Of a stretch of DNA of 64,000 nt, positions 36,587 to 47,005 are shown piece after piece (the stretch's first letter is position 1; each line of letters starts with the position of its first letter). Source of the DNA: Roseburia intestinalis L1-82 (lineage in GTDB: Bacteria > Bacillota > Clostridia > Lachnospirales > Lachnospiraceae). The stretch is taken from NCBI RefSeq assembly GCF_900537995.1, contig NZ_LR027880.1, forward strand, positions 1,372,001 through 1,436,000, written 5' to 3'. Under the pieces are notes generated by a model. That model searched no databases, was not told the origin of the DNA, and saw only the letters and a list, made by a program, of their open reading frames with translations. The position numbers and the translations under genes were made by a program.

Positions 36587-38038
36587 ATGAGTACAGACAG
36601 ATATACAAGTCCGTTATCTGAGCGTTATGCCAGCAAGGAGATGCAGTATATTTTTTCACAGGACAAAAAGTTCCGTACCTGGAGAAAATTATGGATTGCA
36701 TTAGCTGAGACAGAGATGGAGTTAGGACTTTCCGAGAATGGAAAGCCGGTTATTACACAGGAACAGATCGACGAGTTAAAGGCACATGCTGAGGACATCA
36801 ATTATGATGTAGCAAGAGAGCGTGAAAAATTGGTTCGTCATGATGTTATGAGTCATGTATATGCATATGGACAGCAGTGCCCGAAGGCAGCAGGAATCAT
36901 CCATCTTGGAGCAACATCCTGTTATGTTGGTGATAACACCGATATTATTTTAATGAGGGAGGCATTGGAGCTGGTTCATAAAAAACTGGTCAATGTTATC
37001 GCAGAACTTGCAAAATTTGCAGATACTTACAAAAATCTGCCGACACTGGCATTTACCCATTTCCAGCCTGCACAGCCGACGACTGTTGGAAAGCGTGCAA
37101 CACTGTGGGCACAGGAATTTATCATGGATCTTGAGGACCTAGAGTATGTCATGGGATCTTTAAAACTGCTCGGTTCCAAGGGAACGACCGGAACACAGGC
37201 AAGTTTCTTAGAACTGTTTGATGGAGATCAGGAGACGATTGACAAGATCGACCCGATGATCGCTGCAAAAATGGGATTCAAAGAGTGCTATGCAGTTTCC
37301 GGACAGACTTATTCCAGAAAAGTGGATACACGCGTTGCAAATATTCTTGCAGGTATTGCGGCAAGTGCACACAAGATGTCAAATGATATCCGTTTGTTAC
37401 AGCACTTAAAAGAAGTGGAAGAGCCGTTTGAGAAGAACCAGATCGGATCTTCTGCCATGGCATACAAACGCAATCCGATGCGTTCCGAGCGTATCGCATC
37501 CTTATCGCGTTATGTCATGATCGATGCTTTAAACCCGGCGATCACTTCCGCAACACAGTGGTTTGAGCGCACCTTAGATGACTCTGCAAACAAGAGACTT
37601 TCCATTCCGGAAGGATTTCTTGCAATCGATGGTATCTTAGACCTGTGCTTAAATGTAGTGGATGGATTGGTTGTATATGATAAAGTAATCACCAAACATT
37701 TAATGGCAGAACTCCCGTTTATGGCAACGGAAAACATTATGATGGACGCTGTAAAGAATGGCGGCAACCGTCAGGAGTTACATGAAAAGATCCGTACCTT
37801 ATCCATGCAGGCAGGAAAGACTGTAAAAGAGGAAGGAAAAGACAACAATCTGCTTGAACTGATCGCTGCAGATCCTGAATTTAACCTGACATTAGAGGCA
37901 CTGCAGTCCACGATGGATCCGGCAAAATATGTGGGACGTGCACCGATCCAGGTGGATAAATTCATTGCAAATGTGGTAAAACCGATTCTGGATGCAAACA
38001 AGGAAGAACTTGGTGTAAAAGCGGAAATCAATGTATAA
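36587..38038 (+). CDS. purB: Adenylosuccinate lyase
   Basis: 483 residues. Splits fumarate from SAICAR and from adenylosuccinate. The fumarase-superfamily signature SSAMAYKRNPMRSE is intact, with the catalytic GTTGTQASF and THFQPAQPTT segments upstream. AAGGAG precedes ATG 36587. It follows purF by 28 bases and closes the operon at a strong terminator. The N-terminal SPLSERYASKEM is typical of this enzyme. Confidence 0.96.
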   Translation: MSTDRYTSPLSERYASKEMQYIFSQDKKFRTWRKLWIALAETEMELGLSENGKPVITQEQIDELKAHAEDINYDVAREREKLVRHDVMSHVYAYGQQCPKAAGIIHLGATSCYVGDNTDIILMREALELVHKKLVNVIAELAKFADTYKNLPTLAFTHFQPAQPTTVGKRATLWAQEFIMDLEDLEYVMGSLKLLGSKGTTGTQASFLELFDGDQETIDKIDPMIAAKMGFKECYAVSGQTYSRKVDTRVANILAGIAASAHKMSNDIRLLQHLKEVEEPFEKNQIGSSAMAYKRNPMRSERIASLSRYVMIDALNPAITSATQWFERTLDDSANKRLSIPEGFLAIDGILDLCLNVVDGLVVYDKVITKHLMAELPFMATENIMMDAVKNGGNRQELHEKIRTLSMQAGKTVKEEGKDNNLLELIAADPEFNLTLEALQSTMDPAKYVGRAPIQVDKFIANVVKPILDANKEELGVKAEINV

Positions 38039-38055
38039 TAATGGATCATAACATG

Positions 38056-38090
38056 ACCTGTATCAGTAATTTGCTGATACAGGTTTTTTG
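38056..38090 (+). terminator. Terminator after purB
   Basis: ACCTGTATCAG pairs with CTGATACAGGT across a short loop, followed by six T. Confidence 0.93.
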
Positions 38091-38179
38091 TTACAATTTT
38101 GCTGTTTTGTCACTTACGAAAACGATAGGATCCTGTTACAATCAAAGTATCATAAGTATTGGAAAAGGAGAAGGTTATT

Positions 38180-39325
38180 ATGGCAAACAGAATTATGTTA
38201 AACGAAACATCTTACCACGGAGCAGGGGCGATCGAAGAGATCGCAACAGAGGCAAAGGCGCGTGCTTTCAAAAAAGCATTTGTATGTTCTGATCCGGATC
38301 TGATCAAATTTGGTGTTACAAAAAAGGTAACGGATATTCTTGACAAAAACGGACTTGCTTATGAAATTTATTCAGATATCAAAGCAAACCCTACGATCCA
38401 GAATGTACAGCACGGTGTTGAGGCATTTAAGAAAGCGGAAGCCGATTACCTGATCGCAATCGGTGGAGGATCTTCTATGGATACCTCAAAAGCGATCGGA
38501 ATCATTATTGCCAATCCGGAATTTGAGGATGTCAGAAGTCTTGAGGGAGTTGCACCCACGAAAAAACCATGCGTACCGATCATTGCAGTACCTACGACCG
38601 CCGGTACGGCAGCAGAGGTTACGATCAATTATGTTATCACAGATGTGGAGAGAAAGAGAAAATTCGTCTGTGTCGATCCACATGATATGCCTGTCATTGC
38701 AATCGTGGATCCGGATATGATGTCTTCCATGCCAAAGGGACTGACAGCTTCCACCGGTATGGATGCCCTGACACATGCGATCGAGGGATATACAACCAAA
38801 GCTGCATGGGAAATGACAGATATGTTCCATCTGAAAGCGATTGAAATTATTTCAAGATCCCTGCGTGATGCAGTTGACAACAAGAAAGAGGGACGTGAGG
38901 GAATGGCACTTGGACAGTACATTGCCGGAATGGGATTTTCTAACGTAGGTCTTGGAATTGCACATTCCATGGCTCATACCTTAGGTGCTGTTTATGATAC
39001 ACCACATGGTGTTGCATGTGCCATGATGCTTCCAATCGTTATGGAGTACAATGCGGACTGCACCGGAGAGAAATACCGTGAGATCGCCCGTGCAATGGGA
39101 GTCAAAGGTGTGGACGATATGTCTGTGGAAGAATATCGTAAAGCAGCAGTTGATGCCGTACAGAAACTCTCTGTTGATGTGGGAATCCCGACAAAACTTG
39201 AGGCATTAAAAGAAGAAGATCTTGATTTTCTTGCAGAATCTGCTCATGCAGATGCATGTGCTCCGGGTAACCCGAAAGATGCCAGTGTGGAAGATCTTAA
39301 GAATCTTTTCCGCAAACTGATGTAA
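38180..39325 (+). CDS. Iron-containing alcohol dehydrogenase, lactaldehyde reductase-like
   Basis: 381 residues of the group III metal-dependent alcohol dehydrogenases. The cofactor loop AIGGGSSMDTSKAIG (about 95) and the metal-binding histidines in DALTHAIEGY, GIAHSMAHTLGA and YDTPHGVACAM are all present. The closest known role by pattern is FucO-type lactaldehyde/1,2-propanediol oxidoreductase, acting at the end of fucose or rhamnose breakdown. Other small aldehydes remain possible. AAGGAG precedes ATG 38180. It is a single-gene unit with its own terminator, and the next gene is a convergent TetR-type regulator. Confidence 0.88.
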   Translation: MANRIMLNETSYHGAGAIEEIATEAKARAFKKAFVCSDPDLIKFGVTKKVTDILDKNGLAYEIYSDIKANPTIQNVQHGVEAFKKAEADYLIAIGGGSSMDTSKAIGIIIANPEFEDVRSLEGVAPTKKPCVPIIAVPTTAGTAAEVTINYVITDVERKRKFVCVDPHDMPVIAIVDPDMMSSMPKGLTASTGMDALTHAIEGYTTKAAWEMTDMFHLKAIEIISRSLRDAVDNKKEGREGMALGQYIAGMGFSNVGLGIAHSMAHTLGAVYDTPHGVACAMMLPIVMEYNADCTGEKYREIARAMGVKGVDDMSVEEYRKAAVDAVQKLSVDVGIPTKLEALKEEDLDFLAESAHADACAPGNPKDASVEDLKNLFRKLM

Positions 39326-39384
39326 TTGCAGCGGTGAAATCATAGAATGTATGCTTTATGATTCGTATATTGTCATAAGTAAAA

Positions 39385-39427
39385 GAAAACCTTTCAGGCA
39401 TAATTGTTTTGCCTGGAAGGTTTTTTT
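39385..39427. terminator. Terminator between the dehydrogenase and the convergent regulator
   Basis: AAACCTTTCAGGCA pairs with TGCCTGGAAGGTTT around an 11-base loop, followed by T on the plus strand and preceded by A, so it may serve both genes. Confidence 0.88.
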
Positions 39428-39464
39428 GTAACAGAAATGTTTATGAATGTAACATTTTCCTGCA

Positions 39465-40034
39465 TCAAACCAACCCGTATTTATGAAATACAGTCTGCAG
39501 TTCTTCCGGCATGGCAGATGCAAGGGCATGTGCGAGTTCTTCGGCAGAGCATTTGCGATAGCCAAGCACCCACTGTACGGTCATATAAATGGAACCCTGG
39601 CAGTACATTTCTAACTGAAACTGCAGCTGACGGGAAAGTCTGCACGCCATGCGTGTCTCAAGCTGTTCGGTGTAAAAGGCACAGATCAGTTGAAAATCAT
39701 GATCTCTCAGACAATTCTGATCGTCATTTTTAAAAGCTGCTTTAAAAAAGAGCTTTTCCTGCTGGATATAATGAAATTTATTTACCAGTCCTTCATACAC
39801 AGTTTTCCCTTCACCCATATGTTCGAAAGATTCCAGTAAAATTTTATCAAAATACCAGTTGATAAGGTCATACTTATCCTTAAAATTCCGGTAAAAGGTC
39901 TGGCGTGTCACGCCGCAGGTCTCCACAATCTCCGTGACGGTGATCTTCTCTACGGAGGCGGATTTCATGCATTCTTTCATTGCGGTGGCAAGTTTGTATT
40001 TGATGGTTTCATTTGTTTTATGTTCTGATGGCAT
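39465..40034 (-). CDS. TetR/AcrR-family regulator, DhaS-like
   Basis: 189 residues. The N-terminal helix-turn-helix is clear: KITVTEIVETCGVTRQTFYR (residues about 30-49), then NFKDKYDLINWYF. The C-terminal part has the TetR_C_8 style of the regulators DhaS and its relatives. It is divergent from the arabinose operon and convergent with the alcohol dehydrogenase; either may be its target. The sequence alone does not decide. Confidence 0.88.
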   Translation of the reverse strand: MPSEHKTNETIKYKLATAMKECMKSASVEKITVTEIVETCGVTRQTFYRNFKDKYDLINWYFDKILLESFEHMGEGKTVYEGLVNKFHYIQQEKLFFKAAFKNDDQNCLRDHDFQLICAFYTEQLETRMACRLSRQLQFQLEMYCQGSIYMTVQWVLGYRKCSAEELAHALASAMPEELQTVFHKYGLV

Positions 40035-40219
40035 GGGAAAATCTCTTTCTTTTTACGTTGTGATTAGTTCGTGCTGGTCTGTATTTTATTCCGCAGTGTT
40101 CCTTCTTATCTGGCACTGCTCATAGCTTAATACATTATACCATACATGGTCAGGAATAAAGCGAATTTATAGAGATTTTATAAAGTGGTATTTTAAGAAA
40201 AAACAACTTGTTAACACAT

Positions 40220-40236
40220 GCATACAAGTTGTATGC
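40220..40236 (+). promoter_or_regulatory. Operator-like palindrome before the arabinose operon
   Basis: GCATACAA-G-TTGTATGC is a perfect 8+1+8 inverted repeat 46 bases before the kinase start codon. ACAAGTTGT occurs twice in 30 bases here, once inverted, and again before the transaldolase gene. It looks like the site of an arabinose-responsive repressor such as AraR; no araR is visible in the window. Confidence 0.6.
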
Positions 40237-40281
40237 TGAAAGTATAGAAGAAGTGGTTTACATCTGAAAGGAGAAGGGATA

Positions 40282-41883
40282 ATGAGTAACGCAAAGCAGA
40301 CGATTGAAACCGGAAAAGCAGTACTTGGTATTGAATTCGGTTCAACTAGGATCAAGGCGGTTCTTGTAAATGAGACGGGGGAGCCGATTGCATCCGGTGC
40401 ACATGACTGGGAAAACCGTTTGGAGGATGGCATCTGGACATACAGTCTGGATGATATCTGGACGGGACTTACCGACTGTTATGGCAGATTAGCAGAGGAT
40501 GTAAAGGAAAAATACGATACGGTGATCACATCACTCGCAGCGATCGGATTTTCCGGAATGATGCATGGCTATATGGCATTTGACAAAGACGGGGAGTTAC
40601 TTGTACCGTTCCGCACCTGGCGCAATACGATCACGGGGGAGGCTGCGGCAGCACTTACAAAGGAGTTTTCCTTTAATATTCCACAGCGCTGGAGCATCGC
40701 ACATTTATATCAGGCGATCTTAAACGGGGAAGAACATGTAGGAAACATTTCGTATTTTACAACCTTAGCCGGATACATTCACTGGAAACTGACCGGAGAG
40801 AAAGTACTTGGTGTCGGAGAGGCATCCGGTATGTTCCCGATCGACGCAAAGACAAGAGATTACAATCAGACAATGATCGATAAATTTGACGCACTTGTCG
40901 CACCAAAAGGATATCCGTGGAAACTGCGTGAGATCCTGCCGAAAGTTTTAGTTGCAGGGGAGGCAGCAGGAACGTTGTCTGCTGAGGGAGCAAAACTGTT
41001 GGATAAGAGCGGCAATCTTTCCGCAGGCATTCCACTCTGCCCGCCGGAGGGAGATGCAGGAACCGGTATGGCTGCGACAAATTCCGTTGCAGTCCGCACA
41101 GGAAATGTATCTGCCGGAACATCCGTGTTTGCGATGGTCGTTCTCGAGGAAGATTTAAAGAATGTACATGAGGAGCTTGACATGGTAACCACACCGTCCG
41201 GTGATACCGTTGCGATGGTTCACTGCAATAACTGTACATCAGACCTGAATGCATGGGTTGGATTATTCAAAGAATTTGCAGAAGCCTTTGGCATGAAACC
41301 GGATATGAATGAGTTGTTTGGAACACTTTACCGGAAAGCATTAGAGGGAGATAAAGACTGTGGAGGCCTGCTTGCCTACAATTATTTCTCCGGTGAGCCG
41401 GTAACCGGTTTAAATGAAGGCCGTCCGCTTTTCGTGCGCAGACCGGATGCACATTTTACACTGGCAAACTTTATGAGAAGCCATCTTTATGCATCACTTG
41501 CCACGTTAAAGATCGGTCTGGATATCCTGTTAAAAGAGGAAAAAGTAAAAGTAGACCGCATTTACGGGCATGGAGGACTGTTTAAGACAAAAGGAGTCGG
41601 ACAGGGAATCCTTGCTGCGGCAATGGATGCGCCGGTAGCAGTTATGGAAACTGCAGGCGAGGGCGGCCCATGGGGCATGGCACTGCTTGCATCATACATG
41701 GTACACAAAGCAGAAGGCGAAACATTAGAGCAGTATTTATCCGGTAAGATCTTTGGTGGGGAAACAGGAACTGTCATGGAGCCGGATCCGGCGGATGTGG
41801 CAGGATTTGATGCTTATATTGAAAACTATAAAAAGGCACTGGAAGCAGAAATGGCAGCGGTAGAGACGATGCCGATCTTATAA
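40282..41883 (+). CDS. FGGY-family carbohydrate kinase, probable ribulokinase
   Basis: 533 residues with the actin-like kinase fold of the FGGY family. The phosphate-binding start [15 protein letters not shown], the sugar-site region [12 protein letters not shown] and the second ATP motif [13 protein letters not shown] (about 430) are present. Kinases of this length and pattern are often labelled xylulokinase or ribulokinase. Since araA and araD follow in the same operon and no other L-ribulokinase is visible, phosphorylation of L-ribulose is the likely role. AAAGGAG precedes the ATG. The spacing to araA is 41 bases. Confidence 0.88.
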   Translation: MSNAKQTIETGKAVLGIEFGSTRIKAVLVNETGEPIASGAHDWENRLEDGIWTYSLDDIWTGLTDCYGRLAEDVKEKYDTVITSLAAIGFSGMMHGYMAFDKDGELLVPFRTWRNTITGEAAAALTKEFSFNIPQRWSIAHLYQAILNGEEHVGNISYFTTLAGYIHWKLTGEKVLGVGEASGMFPIDAKTRDYNQTMIDKFDALVAPKGYPWKLREILPKVLVAGEAAGTLSAEGAKLLDKSGNLSAGIPLCPPEGDAGTGMAATNSVAVRTGNVSAGTSVFAMVVLEEDLKNVHEELDMVTTPSGDTVAMVHCNNCTSDLNAWVGLFKEFAEAFGMKPDMNELFGTLYRKALEGDKDCGGLLAYNYFSGEPVTGLNEGRPLFVRRPDAHFTLANFMRSHLYASLATLKIGLDILLKEEKVKVDRIYGHGGLFKTKGVGQGILAAAMDAPVAVMETAGEGGPWGMALLASYMVHKAEGETLEQYLSGKIFGGETGTVMEPDPADVAGFDAYIENYKKALEAEMAAVETMPIL

Positions 41884-41924
41884 AAATAATAAAAAAATAA
41901 AGTGTATCAGGAGGGAATTTGCAC

Positions 41925-43421
41925 ATGTTAAAAACAAAAAATTATAAATTCTGGTTTTGCACCGGATCACAGGATTTATACGGGGATGAGTGCTTAGAGC
42001 ATGTGGCAGAGCATGCAAAGATCATCGTTGCAAAGTTAAATGAGTCAGGGGTACTTCCTTATGAAGTCATCTGGAAACCGACACTGATCACAAACGAGCT
42101 GATCCGTAAAACGTTTAATGAGGCAAATATGGATGAAGAGTGTGCAGGTGTCATCACATGGATGCATACATTTTCACCGGCAAAATCCTGGATCTTAGGT
42201 TTACAGGAGTACAGAAAACCATTATTACATTTACATACACAGTTCAATGAAGAGATCCCATATGATTCCATCGATATGGATTTCATGAATGAAAACCAGT
42301 CTGCGCATGGTGACAGAGAGTACGGTCATATTGTGACCCGTATGAGAATCGAGCGCAAAGTGGTTGTCGGACACTGGTCTGATCCGGTGGTACAGGAGAA
42401 GATCGCTTCCTGGATGCGCACCGCAGTCGGCGTGATCGAGAGCAGCCATATCCGTGTGATGCGTGTCGCTGACAATATGAGAAACGTTGCGGTAACTGAG
42501 GGCGATAAAGTAGAAGCACAGTTAAAATTCGGCTGGGAAGTGGATGCATATCCGGTCAATGAGATCGCGGAGTCCGTCGCAGCAGTATCCGAATCTGATA
42601 CCAATGCCCTTGTAGATGAATATTACGAGAAATATGACATTTTATTAGAGGGACGTGATCCGGAAGAATTCCGCCGTCATGTTGCAGTCCAGGCACAGAT
42701 CGAGCTTGGTTTTGAACGTTTCTTAGACGAAAAGAATTACCAGGCGATCGTAACCCACTTTGGAGATCTTGGTGCATTAAAACAGCTTCCGGGACTTGCA
42801 ATCCAGCGTCTGATGGGAAAAGGTTACGGATTTGGAGCAGAGGGTGACTGGAAAGTTGCTGCCATGGTCCGTCTGATGAAGATTATGACCGAGGGCAAAA
42901 AGGATGCAAAGGGAACATCCATGTTGGAGGATTACACCTACAACTTTGTCAAAGGCAAAGAAGGAATCTTAGAGGCACATATGTTGGAAATCTGTCCGTC
43001 CATCGCAGATGGCCCGATCAGCATCAAGTGCCAGCCACTCTCCATGGGTGACAGGGAAGATCCTGCAAGACTGGTATTCACATCCAAAGAAGGTAAAGGT
43101 ATCGCAACTTCCCTGATCGATCTTGGCAACCGTTTCCGTCTGATCATCAATGATGTGGACTGCAAGAAAGTGGAAAAACCGATGCCGAAACTTCCGGTAG
43201 CGACAAACTTCTGGACACCACAGCCGGATCTCTATACCGGTGCAGAGGCATGGATCCTTGCAGGCGGCGCACATCATACCGCATTTACATACGATCTGAC
43301 CGCAGAGCAGATGGGCGACTGGGCAAATGCAATGGGCATCGAGGCTGTTTATATTGACAAAGATACGAAGATCCGTGATTTCAAACGTGACTTACAGATT
43401 GGGGAACTGTTTTATCGTTAA
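41925..43421 (+). CDS. araA: L-arabinose isomerase
   Basis: 498 residues. Converts L-arabinose to L-ribulose with Mn2+. Strong conservation is visible: FWFCTGSQDLYG at the start, HTQFNEEIP, and the metal ligands in FGAEGDWKVAA (Glu), MLEDYTYNF (Glu), EAHMLEICP (His) and GAHHTAFTYD (His). ATG 41925 is preceded by CAGGAGGG. It is the second gene of the arabinose operon. Confidence 0.97.
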   Translation: MLKTKNYKFWFCTGSQDLYGDECLEHVAEHAKIIVAKLNESGVLPYEVIWKPTLITNELIRKTFNEANMDEECAGVITWMHTFSPAKSWILGLQEYRKPLLHLHTQFNEEIPYDSIDMDFMNENQSAHGDREYGHIVTRMRIERKVVVGHWSDPVVQEKIASWMRTAVGVIESSHIRVMRVADNMRNVAVTEGDKVEAQLKFGWEVDAYPVNEIAESVAAVSESDTNALVDEYYEKYDILLEGRDPEEFRRHVAVQAQIELGFERFLDEKNYQAIVTHFGDLGALKQLPGLAIQRLMGKGYGFGAEGDWKVAAMVRLMKIMTEGKKDAKGTSMLEDYTYNFVKGKEGILEAHMLEICPSIADGPISIKCQPLSMGDREDPARLVFTSKEGKGIATSLIDLGNRFRLIINDVDCKKVEKPMPKLPVATNFWTPQPDLYTGAEAWILAGGAHHTAFTYDLTAEQMGDWANAMGIEAVYIDKDTKIRDFKRDLQIGELFYR

Positions 43422-43563
43422 ACACTGGAAAAGCATGTGCATATTTTGAAACAAAAACTTGTTTTGTGAAAAGTGTGCACATGCACGCAAAAAAGTTGTG
43501 CAAAATCATGAAAACACAAAAACACGGTTGAAGTTTTAAATAAAAGAGATTATCATAAGTAAA

Positions 43564-43587
43564 ACAAGTTGTGTGCACGAGCACACA
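43564..43587 (+). promoter_or_regulatory. Operator-like motif before the transaldolase gene
   Basis: ACAAGTTGTGTGC matches 11 or more bases of the motif before the kinase gene, and is joined to GTGTGC-ACGA-GCACAC, an inverted repeat. A second ACTTGTTTTGT-like copy lies about 100 bases upstream, near 43457. This suggests the same regulator acts inside the operon. Confidence 0.5.
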
Positions 43588-43607
43588 AAGAAAAGGAGAG
43601 GTATAGT

Positions 43608-44261
43608 ATGAAATTTTTTATTGACACAGCAAATGTAGAGGATATTCGTAAAGCAAATGATATGGGAGTGATCTGTGGTGTTACCACGAACCCATCCCTG
43701 ATCGCAAAAGAGGGAAGAGATTTTAACGAAGTAATCAAAGAGATCACATCCATCGTAGACGGACCGATCAGCGGTGAGGTAAAAGCGACAACTGTTGATG
43801 CAGAGGGCATGATCAAAGAGGGACGTGAGATCGCAGCGATCCATCCGAACATGGTTGTAAAAATTCCTATGACAGTAGAAGGCTTAAAGGCAGTAAAAGT
43901 TCTCTCTGCAGAGGGCATCAAGACCAATGTAACACTGATCTTTACTGCAAATCAGGCACTCCTCGCAGCAAGAGCAGGCGCAACCTATGTTTCTCCATTC
44001 CTTGGAAGATTAGATGATATCAGTACAGCAGGCATCGATCTGATTCAGGATATTGTTCAGATCTTTGACAACTATGGACTTGAGACAGAGATCATCGCAG
44101 CATCCATCCGTAACCCGATCCATGTCACAGACTGCGCATTAGCAGGTGCACATATCGCAACCGTGCCGTACAACGTAATCGTCCAGATGACAAAACACCC
44201 ACTGACCGACGCAGGAATCGAAAAATTCCAGAAGGACTATAGAGCGGTTTTCGGTGACTAA
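43608..44261 (+). CDS. tal: Transaldolase, short type
   Basis: 217 residues. The small transaldolase/fructose-6-phosphate aldolase family moves a dihydroxyacetone unit between sugar phosphates. The Schiff-base Lys is in [13 protein letters not shown] (about 85), followed by [20 protein letters not shown] and [19 protein letters not shown] precedes ATG 43608. It links the arabinose operon to the pentose phosphate pathway. The tail [13 protein letters not shown] is followed by three degenerate repeats of itself (44273-44407). Confidence 0.95.
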   Translation: MKFFIDTANVEDIRKANDMGVICGVTTNPSLIAKEGRDFNEVIKEITSIVDGPISGEVKATTVDAEGMIKEGREIAAIHPNMVVKIPMTVEGLKAVKVLSAEGIKTNVTLIFTANQALLAARAGATYVSPFLGRLDDISTAGIDLIQDIVQIFDNYGLETEIIAASIRNPIHVTDCALAGAHIATVPYNVIVQMTKHPLTDAGIEKFQKDYRAVFGD

Positions 44262-44407
44262 GGTTTTAAAAAAAGACTATAGAAACCGCTCTGCCGTCTT
44301 CGGAGAGTAAAAATGGTTTGAAAAACTACAAAGACGGCTTTGCGGTTTTTGGTGAATAAAAGATTGTGAAAGACGGTAGAAACCGCTCTGCCGTCTTCGG
44401 AGAGTAA
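44235..44407 (+). repeat. Degenerate tail repeats after the transaldolase gene
   Basis: The last 27 bases of the gene (44235-44261) are echoed at 44273-44310, 44324-44359 and 44370-44407. Each echo ends in codons for AVFGE-stop. The first and third echoes share 31 identical bases (44280-44310 and 44377-44407). The middle one reads AGACGGCTTTGCGGTTTTTG, close to the reverse complement of part of its neighbours, so the three can fold into alternative hairpins. Confidence 0.85.
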
Positions 44408-44417
44408 TAAAAATCAT

Positions 44418-44469
44418 TGCGAAACCCGTCAGCAGCTTAACGTGAGAAGAGTTTGAGGTGGGTTTCGCA
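44418..44469 (+). repeat. Hairpin before the transketolase genes
   Basis: TGCGAAACCC pairs with GGGTTTCGCA across about 30 bases, 31 bases before the transketolase start. There is no T-run, so it is more likely an RNA processing or stability element than a terminator. Confidence 0.5.
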
Positions 44470-44499
44470 GAGTTTATATGACACTAAAGGAGGGTATCA

Positions 44500-45339
44500 A
44501 TGACTATCACAGAACTGAAGCAGACTGCAGTCGAGGTTCGCAAGGGCATCGTGACTGCAACGCATGCTGCGAAGTCGGGGCATCCGGGGGGATCGCTTTC
44601 GGCGACAGAAATTTTTACATATTTATATTTTGAAGAGATGAATATTGATCCAAAAAATCCGAAAATGGAGGATCGTGACCGCTTTGTCTTATCGAAAGGA
44701 CATACGGCGCCGGGACTTTATTCTGCGCTGGCAAACCGCGGATATTTTCCGGTGAAGGATTTGGAGACATTGCGTCATACCGGTTCCTATTTACAGGGAC
44801 ATCCGGATATGAAGCATATTCCGGGAGTGGATATGTCATCCGGTTCTTTAGGACAGGGAATTTCCTGTGCGGTCGGAATGGCACTTGCAGGAAAGATGGA
44901 TCACAAAGATTACCGTGTTTATACGCTGTTAGGTGATGGCGAGATCGAGGAAGGCCAGGTGTGGGAGGCATCCATGTTTGCCGGACACCGTAAGCTTGAC
45001 AATCTGGTAGTGATCGTCGACAATAACAACATGCAGATTGACGGAACATTAGATGAAGTCTGCTCACCGGATCCGATCGATAAAAAGTTTGAGGCTTTTA
45101 ATTTCCATGTGATCCATGTCGCAGATGGAAATGATTTTGCACAGCTTGCGGAGGCTTTTAAAGAGGCAAGGGAGACAAAAGGCATGCCGACAGCAATCAT
45201 CGCACATACCTTAAAAGGAAAAGGTGTTTCTTATATGGAAGGTCAGGTAGGCTGGCACGGAAAAGCACCGAACGATGAGGAATATGCGATTGCAATGGAA
45301 GAACTGGGAAAGGCGGGTGAAGCATTATGTCAGAAGTAA
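44500..45339 (+). CDS. Transketolase, N-terminal (thiamine diphosphate-binding) subunit
   Basis: 279 residues. It covers the first third of a normal transketolase, with HAAKSGHPGGSLSATEI, GSLGQGISCAVGMA and the thiamine-diphosphate motif LLGDGEIEEGQVWEA through VIVDNNNMQ. Two-gene transketolases are common in Clostridia and archaea; this is not a broken gene. Its last 13 bases overlap the next gene. It moves two-carbon units between sugar phosphates in the pentose phosphate pathway. Confidence 0.95.
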   Translation: MTITELKQTAVEVRKGIVTATHAAKSGHPGGSLSATEIFTYLYFEEMNIDPKNPKMEDRDRFVLSKGHTAPGLYSALANRGYFPVKDLETLRHTGSYLQGHPDMKHIPGVDMSSGSLGQGISCAVGMALAGKMDHKDYRVYTLLGDGEIEEGQVWEASMFAGHRKLDNLVVIVDNNNMQIDGTLDEVCSPDPIDKKFEAFNFHVIHVADGNDFAQLAEAFKEARETKGMPTAIIAHTLKGKGVSYMEGQVGWHGKAPNDEEYAIAMEELGKAGEALCQK

Positions 45340-46274
45340 AAATGATCGCGACCAGAGAAAGCTATGGTAATGCATTAGCCGAACTTGGAAAAGAAAAAGA
45401 AAATCTGGTTGTGCTGGATGCGGATCTCGCAGCGGCAACAAAAACAGGTATTTTTAAGAAAGCATTTCCGGAGCGCCATATTGACTGCGGGATTGCAGAG
45501 GCGAATATGACAGGAATTGCAGCAGGACTTTCCACCTGTGGAAAAGTACCGTTTGTCAGCACATTTGCCATGTTTGCAGCGGGACGTGCCTATGAGCAGG
45601 TGCGCAATTCAATCGGTTATCCACATCTGAACGTAAAGATCGGAGCAACACATGCAGGCATTTCTGTCGGCGAAGATGGAGCAACACATCAGTGCAATGA
45701 AGATATCGGACTGATGCGTGAAATTCCGGGCATGGTTATCATTAATCCGAGTGATGATGTGGAAGCGAAGGCAGCTGTGCGTGCGGCTTACGAGTATGTG
45801 GGTCCGGTTTATCTGCGTTTTGGACGTCTGGCGGTTCCGGTCATCAATGATAATCCGGAATATAAGTTTGAAATCGGTAAAGGTGTGGAACTGCGAAAAG
45901 GAAAAGATATCACGATCTTTGCGACAGGTCTTTGTGTGTCGGAGACGTTAAAAGCAGCAGAAACTCTGGCTGCAAATGGTATCGACGCACAGGTCATCAA
46001 TATTCATACGATCAAACCGTTGGATGAGGAACTGGTGTTAAAAGAAGCAAAGCAGACCGGTCGTGTGTATACGGTGGAGGAGCATTCGATTATTGGAGGA
46101 CTTGGCAGTGCAGTGGCAGAGCTCCTCGGTGAAAAATGTCCGACAAAAATCACAAGAATCGGTGTAAAAGATGTGTTTGGAGAGTCCGGACCGGCAAAAG
46201 AATTGCTTCATAAATATGAACTGGATGCAGAGGGCATTGCAAAACGTATTATGGAGGAACAAAAATCATGTTAG
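45327..46274 (+). CDS. Transketolase, C-terminal subunit
   Basis: 315 residues with the pyrimidine-binding and C-terminal domains: [10 protein letters not shown], the catalytic Glu in [29 protein letters not shown] and the late [15 protein letters not shown]. It is translated with the N-terminal subunit by overlap at its start and overlaps araD by 7 bases at its end, so the three proteins are made together. Confidence 0.95.
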   Translation: MSEVKMIATRESYGNALAELGKEKENLVVLDADLAAATKTGIFKKAFPERHIDCGIAEANMTGIAAGLSTCGKVPFVSTFAMFAAGRAYEQVRNSIGYPHLNVKIGATHAGISVGEDGATHQCNEDIGLMREIPGMVIINPSDDVEAKAAVRAAYEYVGPVYLRFGRLAVPVINDNPEYKFEIGKGVELRKGKDITIFATGLCVSETLKAAETLAANGIDAQVINIHTIKPLDEELVLKEAKQTGRVYTVEEHSIIGGLGSAVAELLGEKCPTKITRIGVKDVFGESGPAKELLHKYELDAEGIAKRIMEEQKSC

Positions 46275-46963
46275 AGGAATTAAAAAAACAGGTCTATGAG
46301 GCAAATATGGAACTGCCGCGGCGCGGGCTGATCACCTACACATGGGGAAATGTCAGCGGAATTGACAGAGAGAGCGGATATTTTGTGATCAAGCCAAGCG
46401 GTGTGGATTATGATGCATTATCCCCGGATGATATGGTTGTCATGGACTTAGAGGGCAATAAGATCGAGGGAAGATACAAACCGTCATCTGACACGGCAAC
46501 GCATATTGAACTTTATAAAAAATACGAAGAGATCGGTGGAATCGTACATACCCATTCCCCGGAAGCTGTCGCATGGGCGCAGGCAGGAAGAGATATCCCT
46601 CTTTATGGAACCACACATGCAGACTACTTTTTCGGTCCGATCCCGTGTGCAAGAAACCTGACGCCGGAGGAGATCGAGGAAGCCTACGAGAAAAATACCG
46701 GATTAGTCATCATCGAGACATTTGAGACAAGAGGCATCAAACCGATGTATACACCGGCGGTACTCTGTAAGAATCACGGACCGTTTACCTGGGGAAAAGA
46801 TGCCGCAGAGGCAGTCCACAATGCAGTTGTGTTAGAGGAAGTTGCCAAAATGGCAAAGAATACAGAACTTTTGAACCCGAAAGTACTTCCGGCGCCGGAC
46901 TGCATCAAAGAAAAGCATTTTTACCGTAAACACGGCGCAAATGCATATTACGGTCAAAATTAA
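46268..46963 (+). CDS. araD: L-ribulose-5-phosphate 4-epimerase
   Basis: 231 residues. Converts L-ribulose 5-phosphate to D-xylulose 5-phosphate, the feed into transketolase. Zn2+-binding and active-site motifs are present: [24 protein letters not shown], and [13 protein letters not shown], with a third metal His in [10 protein letters not shown]. It overlaps the transketolase C-subunit gene. Confidence 0.96.
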   Translation: MLEELKKQVYEANMELPRRGLITYTWGNVSGIDRESGYFVIKPSGVDYDALSPDDMVVMDLEGNKIEGRYKPSSDTATHIELYKKYEEIGGIVHTHSPEAVAWAQAGRDIPLYGTTHADYFFGPIPCARNLTPEEIEEAYEKNTGLVIIETFETRGIKPMYTPAVLCKNHGPFTWGKDAAEAVHNAVVLEEVAKMAKNTELLNPKVLPAPDCIKEKHFYRKHGANAYYGQN

Positions 46964-47005
46964 AAACAGCGGCGGAAATAAAGCTGCGCGGAAATGAGGT
47001 TTAAG

